Positions 18,659 to 27,805 of a stretch of DNA of 64,000 nt are shown piece after piece; the stretch's first letter is position 1; every line of letters begins with the position of its first letter. The position numbers and the translations under genes are program-made. The stretch comes from G965247265 sp965247265 (GTDB taxonomy: Bacteria; Pseudomonadota; Gammaproteobacteria; UBA4575). A model generated the notes under the pieces. That model saw only the letters and a list, made by a program, of their open reading frames with translations, was not told the DNA's origin and searched no databases. Where the stretch lies: assembly GCA_965247265.1 (NCBI GenBank), contig OZ252002.1:1674001-1738000 (forward strand). The letters run 5' to 3'.

Positions 18659-21565
18659 CTACATTTCTTGACGTTTATTTTCAGGGTCATAAAAGGGTAC
18701 AGGGCATACCGTTGCGGTAATCACTTGAGAATTAGAAAGCTTAATATCAAAATTTGACCCTTCTTCAGATTGTTCGGGTGAAGCAAATGCTAGTCCGATA
18801 ATCTTTTTTAAACTGGGAGAGCGTGAAACAGAAGTGATGCGTCCAGAAATTTCATTATCATTTAAAACTAAATTGCATTCTTCTGGTAGTGGTGAATCTA
18901 AGGGTAAAGAAAATCCAACTAATAAACGACTGCGCGGACGCGCATTAATGGCATCAATGGCGCGTTTTCCTAGAAAAAATACTTTTTTCTTGGCGATGGC
19001 CCAGCCCATATTGGCTTCTTGTGGGATAGTTAAGCCATCTGTATCTTGACCCACGATAATGTGTCCTTTTTCAAGACGCAGTAATCGTTGCGCTTCTACA
19101 CCAAATGGACGAATTTCGAATTTTTCTCCTGCTTTCATTAATGCATCCCACAAAGCCTCGCCTTGACTGGCAGGAACATGTATTTCATACCCTAACTCGC
19201 CAACAAATCCTACTCGAAGCAAACGTGCCGGTATGTTTGCGACATGGCCTGTACGTACTTCCATGTGTGAAAAGTCTTGTGCGCTCATTTCGATGTCATC
19301 GATTAAGCCATTGATTACATCACGTGAATTGGGTCCAGCCACATTAACGGCGGCATACGCTGCAGTTACATTTGCTATATCTAAGTCAAGGTTCCATTCA
19401 GTGTTCCATCGCAACATGTTCCGATATACGCCATCAACTCCACCCGTGGTGGCAGTCACATAAAATTGTTGATCATCGAGTCGACATGCAACGCCATCGT
19501 CAATGATGGCACCTGTAGAGTCGGTCATTAGCACATAGCGAGATCGATTGATAGGTTGTTTTGCATAAGCAAAGGTATACATTCGATTTAAAAATTCTGC
19601 AGCATCCGGGCCTCGAATTTCTAACTTTCCTAATGTTGAAACATCTACAATGCCAACATTATTTCTGACAGCTAAGTTTTCTTTTTCAATGCAGTCTGCT
19701 TTGTCTTTTGGATCACCATAATAGGCAGGACGTTTCCATAAACCAGCCGGCATCATCTGCGCGTTACATTCTAAGTGCCGGTGATGCATTGCTGTATGTT
19801 TAACAAGTTGAAATGCTTTCCCTGCAAGGTGTTGGACAAGCTCGGGTGAAAATGGAGGTCTTTGCGTCGTCAGTGTGACGCCTTGAAGCGAACGTTGAGC
19901 TTCTTTTGTCACTAAGCGCATATTATTGAGTGCCGAGTATCTACCTTGCGATGGGCCCATTACTACAGCTGAGTAACGTTTTACTAATTCTAAGTCGTCA
20001 TAGCCATCTTTAACGGCATTGACAATATCTTTAACTTGTAAGTCTTCATCAAAATCAATGAATTCTTTTCCATTCGGATGTGGGAAAATTGGCCAAGGGT
20101 AATTTTGCTCACTTGCACTGTTATCTTCACCCGCGTTAGGTAGTTGATTACAACTAAATCCAGCATTTGATGCGGCGCGCCAGCCAGCATGATTACCATC
20201 TTCAATGACTGCATCTAAATTAAATTTTGAGTTTAATGACCCTGCTATTACAGATTGTCCATGAATGGGCAGTTGTTTTACTTTAAGCATTGCATCTGTT
20301 TCATCATATTCAAGCTGGCCTCCAGAATGACACAGTAGCTGTGCAGCAGGTGTATACCCTGCACCCATACAAATTAAGTCACATTCAATTTTTTGTTCAC
20401 CAGAATTAACAGTTCCGTCAGAATTAATTTGATGTATTAATGCATGAGTGATGTTGCGTTTTCCTGAACCTGGCACTGCCTCGTAAATTGTATGCCTAAG
20501 TAAAATTTGCACATTATGATCTTTAACAGCTTTTGTTATAGCTGTCGGGGTAGAAGATGTGCGCATATCAACGACTGCCATAACTTTTACACCCGCATCG
20601 ATTAAATCCAGCGCTATACTATAACCATCGTTATTTCCAGTAAGAACAATTGCACGTTTACCTGGTGCAACACCATAAAAATGTATTAACCGCTGCGCTG
20701 CTGACCCAAGCATTACGCCTGGCAAATCGTTATTGCGAAATATAACTGGTTGTTCGATTGAGCCCGTTGCTGCAACAACTACTTGCGCGCGTAATTTTAG
20801 CAACCGTTTTTCACACATCATCGCAAGCCAATTATCTGCAAACCAACCTGTGCACTGTGCATTAGCATAGATAGTTATTGAGGGATGACTCATTACTGCT
20901 GTTACAAGTTTTTCACGCAATGTGTCGTTATGCTGTGTGTCTACATCAAACCTTGCATAGTTTAGTGATCCACCTAAGTGCGAATTTTCATCTATCAATA
21001 TAACTTCTGCACCCGACTCAGCGGCTTGCAATGCAGCACTTAAGCCCGCAGGGCCTGCGCCAATGATGGCAACGTCACAAAACCGATATGCTTTGTCACT
21101 TGTATATGTTTTAGCATTTACATCAACTTTTCCTAATCCAGCGAAATTGCGAATTACGGTATCCCAATATTTCCAAACACCTTTCGGTTTATAAAAAGCT
21201 TTGTAGTAAAATCCTACCGGTAAAAATCGACCAAAAAGTTCAACAATCCTTCCCCAATCATTTTCCAGACTTCCATAGAAATTTTGTGCCTGTACGTTTA
21301 AACCATTATAAATAGAATATGTATCTGCTCTCACGCTTGGCTCATCATTAACTTGCACTAATGTATTAGCATCGCGGCCTGCCATACTTAATATTCCGCG
21401 TGGTCGGTGATACTTAAATGAACGGGAGAGAAGTTGCGCGTTATTTACTGCTAAAGCGCTTGCAATAGTGTCTCCTTGAAAACCTTTATAGGTTTTTCCT
21501 TCAAATGTAAAAGAGATCGTTTTAGTACGATCTAGATATAAGCCTTTTGGTTCGGGTAAGCGCAT
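18659..21565 (-). CDS. mgdC: N-methylglutamate dehydrogenase subunit C (sarcosine oxidase alpha-like)
   Basis: 968 residues, the expected size. Residues ~14-85 form the N-terminal ferredoxin-like domain (GDTIASALAVN, SRSFKYHRPRGI) that lacks an iron-sulfur cluster in this family. A dinucleotide-binding motif GAGPAGLSAAL sits at 169-179 followed by the FAD/NAD domain (GMLGSAAQRLI-type VMLGSAAQRLIHFYGV). The C-terminal ~350 residues are a GcvT-like tetrahydrofolate-binding domain (EFLNRMY, GELGYEIHVPA, RLEKGHIIVGQDTDG). In the complex this subunit is thought to transfer the methyl-derived carbon to tetrahydrofolate. It is flanked by mgdB and mgdD. Confidence 0.92.
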   Translation of the reverse strand: MRLPEPKGLYLDRTKTISFTFEGKTYKGFQGDTIASALAVNNAQLLSRSFKYHRPRGILSMAGRDANTLVQVNDEPSVRADTYSIYNGLNVQAQNFYGSLENDWGRIVELFGRFLPVGFYYKAFYKPKGVWKYWDTVIRNFAGLGKVDVNAKTYTSDKAYRFCDVAIIGAGPAGLSAALQAAESGAEVILIDENSHLGGSLNYARFDVDTQHNDTLREKLVTAVMSHPSITIYANAQCTGWFADNWLAMMCEKRLLKLRAQVVVAATGSIEQPVIFRNNDLPGVMLGSAAQRLIHFYGVAPGKRAIVLTGNNDGYSIALDLIDAGVKVMAVVDMRTSSTPTAITKAVKDHNVQILLRHTIYEAVPGSGKRNITHALIHQINSDGTVNSGEQKIECDLICMGAGYTPAAQLLCHSGGQLEYDETDAMLKVKQLPIHGQSVIAGSLNSKFNLDAVIEDGNHAGWRAASNAGFSCNQLPNAGEDNSASEQNYPWPIFPHPNGKEFIDFDEDLQVKDIVNAVKDGYDDLELVKRYSAVVMGPSQGRYSALNNMRLVTKEAQRSLQGVTLTTQRPPFSPELVQHLAGKAFQLVKHTAMHHRHLECNAQMMPAGLWKRPAYYGDPKDKADCIEKENLAVRNNVGIVDVSTLGKLEIRGPDAAEFLNRMYTFAYAKQPINRSRYVLMTDSTGAIIDDGVACRLDDQQFYVTATTGGVDGVYRNMLRWNTEWNLDLDIANVTAAYAAVNVAGPNSRDVINGLIDDIEMSAQDFSHMEVRTGHVANIPARLLRVGFVGELGYEIHVPASQGEALWDALMKAGEKFEIRPFGVEAQRLLRLEKGHIIVGQDTDGLTIPQEANMGWAIAKKKVFFLGKRAIDAINARPRSRLLVGFSLPLDSPLPEECNLVLNDNEISGRITSVSRSPSLKKIIGLAFASPEQSEEGSNFDIKLSNSQVITATVCPVPFYDPENKRQEM

Positions 21566-21596
21566 TCTAAGTTTGCTTTATATTTGCCTAATAAAA

Positions 21597-21875
21597 TTAT
21601 TTGAATTCAACTCGCTGTTTAAATAATTTATTTGCAGGGTACGTTTTAATTATTTCTTCGGTTTCAGTATTTCGTTCTGCGATAAACCAATATGATGTGG
21701 GCACGTGCATCCACCATTCACGCACAACACCTTTAGTATTGTTTTCCATGAACAAATAGTCTGCCCAGTCATGATCGCTGCCAGTAATAGGATCAGGCAT
21801 TGACTCGATTTCTCCACCACAGATAAATTCAGAGATGTTTCGCAATCCATTTAAAGGGCAGGGCATTTGTTTCAT
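21597..21875 (-). CDS. mgdB: N-methylglutamate dehydrogenase subunit B (sarcosine oxidase delta-like)
   Basis: 92 residues, the usual length. Signature features of the delta family: N-terminal MPCPLNGLRNISEF, then a GGEIESMPDP turn, W-A-D-Y, and V-R-E-W-W-M-H followed by S-Y-W-F-I-A-E-R-N-T. In sarcosine oxidase the delta subunit binds zinc through cysteines; here the N-terminal C-P-x-C of that enzyme is C-P-L-N, as in N-methylglutamate dehydrogenases as I recall them. It lies between mgdA and mgdC with about 32-base gaps. Confidence 0.92.
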   Translation of the reverse strand: MKQMPCPLNGLRNISEFICGGEIESMPDPITGSDHDWADYLFMENNTKGVVREWWMHVPTSYWFIAERNTETEEIIKTYPANKLFKQRVEFK

Positions 21876-21907
21876 TTTAGTAGTTATATATTATTAAAAT
21901 TTTAATG

Positions 21908-23149
21908 TTAGTGACCAACTGACGCCGCTCCACGTTCGCCCACTTGTTCAAAACGATAAAAACGTTCAAGTTCAAACGGACGAAGTAATTCGGGTAATTT
22001 GTCTGTCGCTAATGTTTCTGCCATTCGCTTACCACACACGGGTGTAGCCTTGAACCCCCAGGTACCCCAACCCGCATCAATAAAATAATTTTTTATTGGA
22101 GTGAATCCCATGACAGGACTAAAATCTGGAGTCATATCTGTTGTTCCTGCCCATTGGCGTAGAATTTTTAACTTTCCTACAAACGGGAACAACTCTAAGA
22201 GATGCATCATCAATTCTTCTTTAAATTCTAACGTTGATCGGGTGGAATAAAGCGGGTAGGGGTCACTTGATGCACCCATAACAAGTTCACCTCGTGATGA
22301 TTGTGAAACATAAACATGCAGTGAACCTGAAACAACAATAATATTTAAAAAAGGTTTGACCGGTTCTGTGACACAAGCCTGCAATGGAATAGATTTAATA
22401 GGCAATTTGAAACCAGCAAGTTTTGAAACATCTGAGCTCATTCCTGCGACTGCTTGCAAAACCTTTCCGCATTTAATATCACCACGATTTGTTTTGACAC
22501 CTGTTACGCGACCATTTTCGATATTAAAACCTGTAACTTCGGTATGTGTGTGAATTTCAACACCGCGGTCTGAAGCGCCTCGCGCATAGCCCCACGCGAC
22601 CGCATCATGTCTGGCTATGGCACCGTGTGGATGATACAAGGCACCCATGATTGGGAAACGGACATCTTGGTTTAAATTTAAATGTGGGCATAATTTTGCA
22701 AGTTCATCTGGAAATACTAACTCTGAATTAACACCGAGATGCTTGTTAACTTCTGCACGCCATCGAGATGTACGAATTGCAGCATCTGTATGTGCAAGTG
22801 TCAGATGTCCTCTTTCAGAATAAAGAATGTTGTAATCAAGTTCATTACTTAAGTTTTGAAATAGCTTTACAGATTCATCATAGAAACGTACACCATCGGG
22901 TGTTAGGTAATTGGATCTAATAATTGCAGTATTGCGAGCAGTATTGCCGCCTGCAAGATAGCCTTTATCTAAAACAGCGACGTTCGTAATGCCCCATTGC
23001 TTGGCGAGGTAGTAAGCCGCAGAAAGTCCATGGCCTCCACCGCCAACAATAACTACGTCATAACTTGGTTTAAGTGAAGAAGGTTTATTAAAGTGCGCTT
23101 TAGTAGGATGAGCTTTACCGAAGCCATATTTAATCAGCCCAAATGGCAT
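21908..23149 (-). CDS. mgdA: N-methylglutamate dehydrogenase subunit A (sarcosine oxidase beta-like)
   Basis: 413 residues, matching SoxB-type subunits. The FAD-binding motif GGGGHGLSAAYYLA lies at about 36-49, preceded by DVVIV and followed by LAGGNTARNTAIIRSNY, the segment typical of this family. The C-terminal YFIDAGWGTWGFKATPVCG stretch is the active-site lid region. It carries the FAD that oxidises the N-methyl group of N-methylglutamate. Gene order gmaS-mgdA-mgdB-mgdC-mgdD matches characterised methylotroph clusters. Confidence 0.92.
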   Translation of the reverse strand: MPFGLIKYGFGKAHPTKAHFNKPSSLKPSYDVVIVGGGGHGLSAAYYLAKQWGITNVAVLDKGYLAGGNTARNTAIIRSNYLTPDGVRFYDESVKLFQNLSNELDYNILYSERGHLTLAHTDAAIRTSRWRAEVNKHLGVNSELVFPDELAKLCPHLNLNQDVRFPIMGALYHPHGAIARHDAVAWGYARGASDRGVEIHTHTEVTGFNIENGRVTGVKTNRGDIKCGKVLQAVAGMSSDVSKLAGFKLPIKSIPLQACVTEPVKPFLNIIVVSGSLHVYVSQSSRGELVMGASSDPYPLYSTRSTLEFKEELMMHLLELFPFVGKLKILRQWAGTTDMTPDFSPVMGFTPIKNYFIDAGWGTWGFKATPVCGKRMAETLATDKLPELLRPFELERFYRFEQVGERGAASVGH

Positions 23150-23266
23150 TTTCTTTTACACAAAATATTTTTAATAATCAATAAATTAATATATGAAACT
23201 TTATTTCAGAAAAAAATCTGATCAATACATATTATTAGTTATACCTTATTAGTTACATATTATGAG

Positions 23267-24574
23267 TTAGCAATCCAGAGTTGATTGTCGTTCCCATTCT
23301 GTGAGATGACTTGTGTAATCACGCCATTCTTGCATTTTTAACTTCACATATGAATCAATAACTTCTTCGCCAAGTTCTGTCTTTAATTGTTTATTTTTTT
23401 CTAATAAACGCAGTGCATCTAATAGATTAGTTGGTAACCGTTTTGCTGATTTTAATTTATGTCCCTCTTCATACATATTAATATAGCTAGGCTCGCCCGG
23501 ATCAAGCTTATTACTTATGCCATCCAGACCTGAGGCAATTACTGCAGCTTGGGAAAGGTATGGATTGGTTGCGCCATCCATTAAACGTAATTCAAATCGC
23601 CCATCGTCGGGCACACGGATCATATGCGTACGATTGTTTCCAGAATAGGTGATTGAGCTAGGTGACCACGTCGCACCCGATGTAGTGCGAGGGGCATCAA
23701 TACGTTTGTAACTATTTACAGTTGGGTTAAAGATTGCACACATTGAGGTCGCGTGTTGCATGATGCCCCCAAGAAATTGGTAGGCTAATTTAGATAGCCC
23801 AAGTTCATCGCTCTTATTTAAGAATAAATTTTTCTTGCCAGTTTTGTCCCAAATAGAGATATGCGAATGACAGCCATTACCAGTTAAATTTGAAAATGGT
23901 TTTGGCATAAAGGTGGCGCGCATGCCATGCTTTTCTGCAATGGCTTTTGTCATATATTTAAAGAAGACATGCCGATCTGCAGTAAGTAAGACATCGTTGT
24001 AGTCCCAATTCATTTCAAACTGACCGTTAGCATCTTCGTGGTCATTTTGATAAGGGCCCCAGCCTAGTTGAAGCATGCAGTCGCAAATTTCCTTTACCAA
24101 TGGATATCGTCGCATTAATGCTTGTTGGTCATAGCATGGCTTAGATTGCGTATCGAGAGAATCTGATAACGAATTGCCTTCAGGGGTAACAAGAAAATAT
24201 TCACATTCAACACCAGTTTTAACTCGATATCCTTTCTTTTGCGCTTTTGCGATTTGTTTTTTGAGAGTAACCCGGGGTGATGCTTCAACTTCTTTTCCAT
24301 TCATCCATAGATCAGATGCAAGCCATCCAATTTCTGGGTCCCAAGGTAATTGTATTAAACTTTCAGAATCAGGTAGACCAAACATATCTGAGTCGGCAGG
24401 TGTCATATCTAACCATGCTGCAAATCCAGCAAAGCCAGCACCATCTTTTTGCATGCCCTTAATAGCGCGCGCAGGGACAAGTTTTGCACGTAGTACGCCA
24501 AATAGATCGACAAAACTAATTAGAAAATATTTTATTCCTTTTGATTTTGCAATTTGAGCTAAATCTTGCGGCAT
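23267..24574 (-). CDS. gmaS: Gamma-glutamylmethylamide synthetase
   Basis: 435 residues of glutamine-synthetase type III-like fold. It ligates methylamine to glutamate with ATP, giving gamma-glutamylmethylamide, the entry step of the indirect methylamine pathway. Visible glutamine synthetase motifs: E-C-E-Y-F near residue 118 (metal-binding Glu), NGCHSHISIWD (ATP/substrate loop), NPTVNSYKRIDAP and RFELRLMDGATNPY. Short spacing and shared strand with mgsC upstream and mgdA downstream identify it as gmaS rather than a second glutamine synthetase. Start ATG 24574 follows GGAGAG. Confidence 0.94.
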   Translation of the reverse strand: MPQDLAQIAKSKGIKYFLISFVDLFGVLRAKLVPARAIKGMQKDGAGFAGFAAWLDMTPADSDMFGLPDSESLIQLPWDPEIGWLASDLWMNGKEVEASPRVTLKKQIAKAQKKGYRVKTGVECEYFLVTPEGNSLSDSLDTQSKPCYDQQALMRRYPLVKEICDCMLQLGWGPYQNDHEDANGQFEMNWDYNDVLLTADRHVFFKYMTKAIAEKHGMRATFMPKPFSNLTGNGCHSHISIWDKTGKKNLFLNKSDELGLSKLAYQFLGGIMQHATSMCAIFNPTVNSYKRIDAPRTTSGATWSPSSITYSGNNRTHMIRVPDDGRFELRLMDGATNPYLSQAAVIASGLDGISNKLDPGEPSYINMYEEGHKLKSAKRLPTNLLDALRLLEKNKQLKTELGEEVIDSYVKLKMQEWRDYTSHLTEWERQSTLDC

Positions 24575-24672
24575 GATGACTCTCCGTTTATCTTGTTTTA
24601 TGTTGTAGGTTGATTAACTAGAGATGCTATACATATAATTTTTTTATATTTATAAGCAACCACTGCACTATC

Positions 24673-26004
24673 TCACAAATTATTAACACCTGGAATCCAA
24701 TTTGTACCTGCCAAAGGTACTTTAGCCATTGCAGCAGCTTCGAGCGTTAGCGCAACCATGTCTTCAGGTTCTAGGTTGTGAACATGATTTTTGCCACATG
24801 CCCGTGCAAGTGTTTGCGTTTCTAAGGTTAATACTCGCAAATAGTTGGCAAGTTTTCGACCCCCTACAATAGGATCAAAGCGCATTGCTAATTTTTCATC
24901 TTGGGTGCTAATTCCTGCAGGATCTTTCCCGTCTTGATAATCATCATAGAAACCTGCTGAGGTTCCAAGTTTACGATATTCTGCTTCATGCTCTGGACTG
25001 TTATCACCCAGCGCAATCAATGCTGCAACCCCAATGGCCACGGCATCTGCACCGAGCGCAAGAGCCTTCGCTACATCTGCGCCATTTCGTATACCTCCGG
25101 AAACAATGAGTTGTACTTTACGGTGCATGTCCATTTCTGTTAGTGCTTCGACCGCTAATCTCACTGCAGGTAAGATTGGAATACCTACATGTTCAATAAA
25201 TACATCTTGTGTAGCCGCTGTACCGCCTTGCATACCATCTACTACAATTGCCTCTGCGCCAGCTTTTACGGCAAGCTTAGTGTCGTAAAAAGTACGTGTT
25301 GCACCTACTTTTATATATATAGGTACTTGCCAGTCTGTGATCTCGCGAAGCTCTAAAATTTTAATCTCTAAGTCATCGGGCCCTGTCCAATCTGGGTGTC
25401 GGCAAGCACTGCGCTGATCGATACCTTGCGGTAAATCTCGCATACCTGCAACTCGTTCACTAATCTTTTGTCCAAGTAACATTCCGCCACCGCCCGGTTT
25501 TGCACCTTGTCCAATGACCACTTCAATTGCATCCGCTTTACGAAGGTCATCAGGATTCATGCCATATCGTGAAGGAAGTAATTGGTAAACAAGTTTAGAT
25601 GAGTGGCCTCGCTCTTCGGGTGTCATACCACCATCACCCGTCGTTGTGCTTGTACCAACTTCGCTTGCACCACGGCCCAAGGCTTCTTTTGCCGGTGCAG
25701 ATAATGCCCCAAAGCTCATCCCGGCAATGGTGATTGGTATTTTTAGCTCAATGGGCTTTTTTGCAAAGCGAGTTCCAATTGTTACATTAGTTTCACATTT
25801 TTCACGATACCCTTCGAGTGGGTAGCGCGACATGCTTGCACCTAAGAACAGTAAATCATCAAAACAAGGCACGTGACGTTTAGCGCCGTAACCACGGATA
25901 TCATACAAGCCTGTACTTGCCGCTCGCTGAATTTCAGCAATGACATGCCGAGGAAATGTGGCGGATTCTTTTAGCCAAGAGTTTATGTCATTTTCTTGTG
26001 GCAT
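24673..26004 (-). CDS. mgsC: N-methylglutamate synthase subunit C (glutamate synthase FMN domain)
   Basis: 443 residues from the ATG at 26004, which has AGAGGAGA before it; a 30-codon extension to 26094 would run into mgsB and is rejected. It holds the FMN-binding barrel of glutamate synthase: SFGALSAPAKEALG, TGDGGMTPEERG, QGAKPGGGGML, VDGMQGGTAA, and GGIRNGADVAK. With MgsA and MgsB it forms N-methylglutamate synthase, which turns gamma-glutamylmethylamide (or methylamine) into N-methylglutamate. It lies between mgsB (14-base gap) and gmaS. The fragment at 2-598 is a diverged relative. Confidence 0.92.
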   Translation of the reverse strand: MPQENDINSWLKESATFPRHVIAEIQRAASTGLYDIRGYGAKRHVPCFDDLLFLGASMSRYPLEGYREKCETNVTIGTRFAKKPIELKIPITIAGMSFGALSAPAKEALGRGASEVGTSTTTGDGGMTPEERGHSSKLVYQLLPSRYGMNPDDLRKADAIEVVIGQGAKPGGGGMLLGQKISERVAGMRDLPQGIDQRSACRHPDWTGPDDLEIKILELREITDWQVPIYIKVGATRTFYDTKLAVKAGAEAIVVDGMQGGTAATQDVFIEHVGIPILPAVRLAVEALTEMDMHRKVQLIVSGGIRNGADVAKALALGADAVAIGVAALIALGDNSPEHEAEYRKLGTSAGFYDDYQDGKDPAGISTQDEKLAMRFDPIVGGRKLANYLRVLTLETQTLARACGKNHVHNLEPEDMVALTLEAAAMAKVPLAGTNWIPGVNNL

Positions 26005-26017
26005 GAAATTTCTCCTC

Positions 26018-26704
26018 TTAATACGCGCCCACGTTATCAATATTAAAGTTGTATAGTGACCTTGCTGAACCATATCGACGAAACTCATCAACATTGATAT
26101 CTGTTATTTCCGCTTTTTCAAGCAACATTTTTACTTCAGCTTTGTGTTCTTCACCAATATTTTTTTCAATGCAGTCAGCGCCTAGGCTGGTAATCTTTCC
26201 TCGTACATAAAGACGTGCTTCATAAAGGGAGTCGCCAAGCGCATCACCCGCATCACCACATACCACTAAACAGCCTTTTTGTGCCATAAAGGCACTCATA
26301 TGGCCCACATTACCTTTAACGACAATATCGGTTCCTTTCATAGAAATTCCGCATCGAGAACTGGCATCGCCTTCAATTACAAGCAAACCGCCATGTGCAG
26401 TAGCACCTGCATATTGAGACGCATTTCCCTTCACCCTCACCATTCCTGACATCATGTTTTCTGCAACACCCGCACCACAGTGACCATTTATTATAACGGT
26501 TGCGAGTTTGTTCATGCCCGCACAGTAATAACCAACATGCCCATCGATGAGCAGGTCCAACTTTTCATTTATTCCTACAGCAATGGCATGTCGGCCTTTA
26601 GTATTTGTTACTTTCCATTGGCTTTGATTTTTTGCAATGTCAGCATTGTGCAACGCTGCATTCAGTTCTCGGACTTCTGATTGGTCTAAATCAAATTCAA
26701 TCAT
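26018..26704 (-). CDS. mgsB: N-methylglutamate synthase subunit B (GXGXG domain)
   Basis: 228 residues from ATG 26704, five bases after the mgsA stop; an in-frame ATG upstream overlaps mgsA. The protein is the stand-alone GXGXG beta-helix of glutamate synthase: repeated turns such as VIINGHCGAGVAENMMSG, VRVKGNASQYAGATAHGG, VIEGDASSRCGISMKG and VKGNVGHMSAFMAQKG. It is a structural subunit that closes the substrate channel between the amidotransferase and FMN subunits. Confidence 0.92.
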   Translation of the reverse strand: MIEFDLDQSEVRELNAALHNADIAKNQSQWKVTNTKGRHAIAVGINEKLDLLIDGHVGYYCAGMNKLATVIINGHCGAGVAENMMSGMVRVKGNASQYAGATAHGGLLVIEGDASSRCGISMKGTDIVVKGNVGHMSAFMAQKGCLVVCGDAGDALGDSLYEARLYVRGKITSLGADCIEKNIGEEHKAEVKMLLEKAEITDINVDEFRRYGSARSLYNFNIDNVGAY

Positions 26705-26709
26705 GATAA

Positions 26710-27606
26710 TTAATGCTTCCAACTATAAATTTGTGCAGGTTCAGGCTCCCAACATTGTGCTGTTTTAGCTCCAGGTAAAACTGCAATGGCGCGGTATTCA
26801 GAAGCCATTGCAACCCAGTCCTCTGTTTCTGCAATAACAGCCGGTTTACACGCTATGGGATCTCGCATTACCGCAAAGCCATCTTTTGTGCCCACCGCAA
26901 AGGTATAAATTCCATCTAAGTCATGAATGGAAGCTGCTAACGCTTCATCTAAATCATTACCTTGTTGCAAACGTGAAGTGATATAGCCTGCAGCGACTTC
27001 ACTGTCATTATCGGTATGAAAGATAATGCCTTGTTTGCGTAAAATTCTACGTAAACGATTGTGGTTTGATAGAGAACCGTTATGCACTAAGCATAAGTCT
27101 TCACCTGTTGAGAACGGATGCGAGTGATGAGTTGTCACAGCACTTTCTGTAGCCATGCGTGTATGCCCCAATGCATGTGTGCCCGTTAATTCTTCGATAT
27201 TAAATCTCTCTATTACACGAGTCGGCAGACCCATTGCTTTATAAATTTCTATTGCTCTACCAGAACTGATTAATTTAAGCTCAGGATGATGCTGATTTAA
27301 CCAGGCTGTAATACCTTCTTCGCCACCCGGCACGACATAGGTTGCCTGATTTCCTCTAACTTCATGGCTTACTTCGCCGTCATAATGTTGTGCTAAGTCC
27401 ATTTCAACATTACCCCACGGGTACTCATCTGCTGGACTAAGCACCGTCAGTTTTGAATGTAGGGTATCTGTCGGTGTTCTGTATACCGCAATGCCTGCGC
27501 TATCGGGCCCGCGCTCAGTCATTTCGATAAGCATTTGCGATAAATACAGGCCAAGTTGTGACTCAATTTTTTCGGATTTTGAGAATAATCCAACAATTCC
27601 GCACAT
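26710..27606 (-). CDS. mgsA: N-methylglutamate synthase subunit A (class II glutamine amidotransferase)
   Basis: 298 residues. Cys2 after the initiator (MCGIVGLF) is the catalytic nucleophile exposed by Met removal in Ntn-type amidotransferases; the family motifs RGPDSAG, LGHTRMATES, H-P-F and LVHNGSLSNH follow. It releases ammonia or methylamine from glutamine or its methylamide analogue for transfer to MgsC. It is the first gene of the leftward N-methylglutamate operon; the inverted repeat at 27628-27649 lies just upstream of its start. Confidence 0.93.
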   Translation of the reverse strand: MCGIVGLFSKSEKIESQLGLYLSQMLIEMTERGPDSAGIAVYRTPTDTLHSKLTVLSPADEYPWGNVEMDLAQHYDGEVSHEVRGNQATYVVPGGEEGITAWLNQHHPELKLISSGRAIEIYKAMGLPTRVIERFNIEELTGTHALGHTRMATESAVTTHHSHPFSTGEDLCLVHNGSLSNHNRLRRILRKQGIIFHTDNDSEVAAGYITSRLQQGNDLDEALAASIHDLDGIYTFAVGTKDGFAVMRDPIACKPAVIAETEDWVAMASEYRAIAVLPGAKTAQCWEPEPAQIYSWKH

Positions 27607-27627
27607 GGCTGCAATAGAAGTTAGTTA

Positions 27628-27649
27628 ACGTATAAATGTTACTATACGT
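27628..27649. promoter_or_regulatory. Candidate operator of the N-methylglutamate operon
   Basis: Perfect seven-base arms ACGTATA and TATACGT around an eight-base spacer, 22 to 43 bases upstream of the mgsA start codon. This position overlaps or lies next to the likely promoter. The regulator gene at 27806-28477 lies about 200 bases upstream on the same strand and is the natural candidate to bind it. The whole gap 27607-27805 is AT-rich and holds no gene. Confidence 0.5.
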
Positions 27650-27805
27650 AAATAAAAGTTACTGTCAATAAACTATTTACGCGCCGCAGCATCAACACAA
27701 TTCTTAGAGATATTGATATAACTAATTGATAAAAATAATAAATTTATATAAGCTATTCTGAAGTCATTACAATTCAGAATATTAAGGATGCTTGAATGAG
27801 CCGGG

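Noticed and set aside
17934..23149. Plain heterotetrameric sarcosine oxidase (soxBDAG)
   Set aside because: gmaS and mgsABC directly upstream and the MPCPLNG-type delta subunit fit N-methylglutamate dehydrogenase better.
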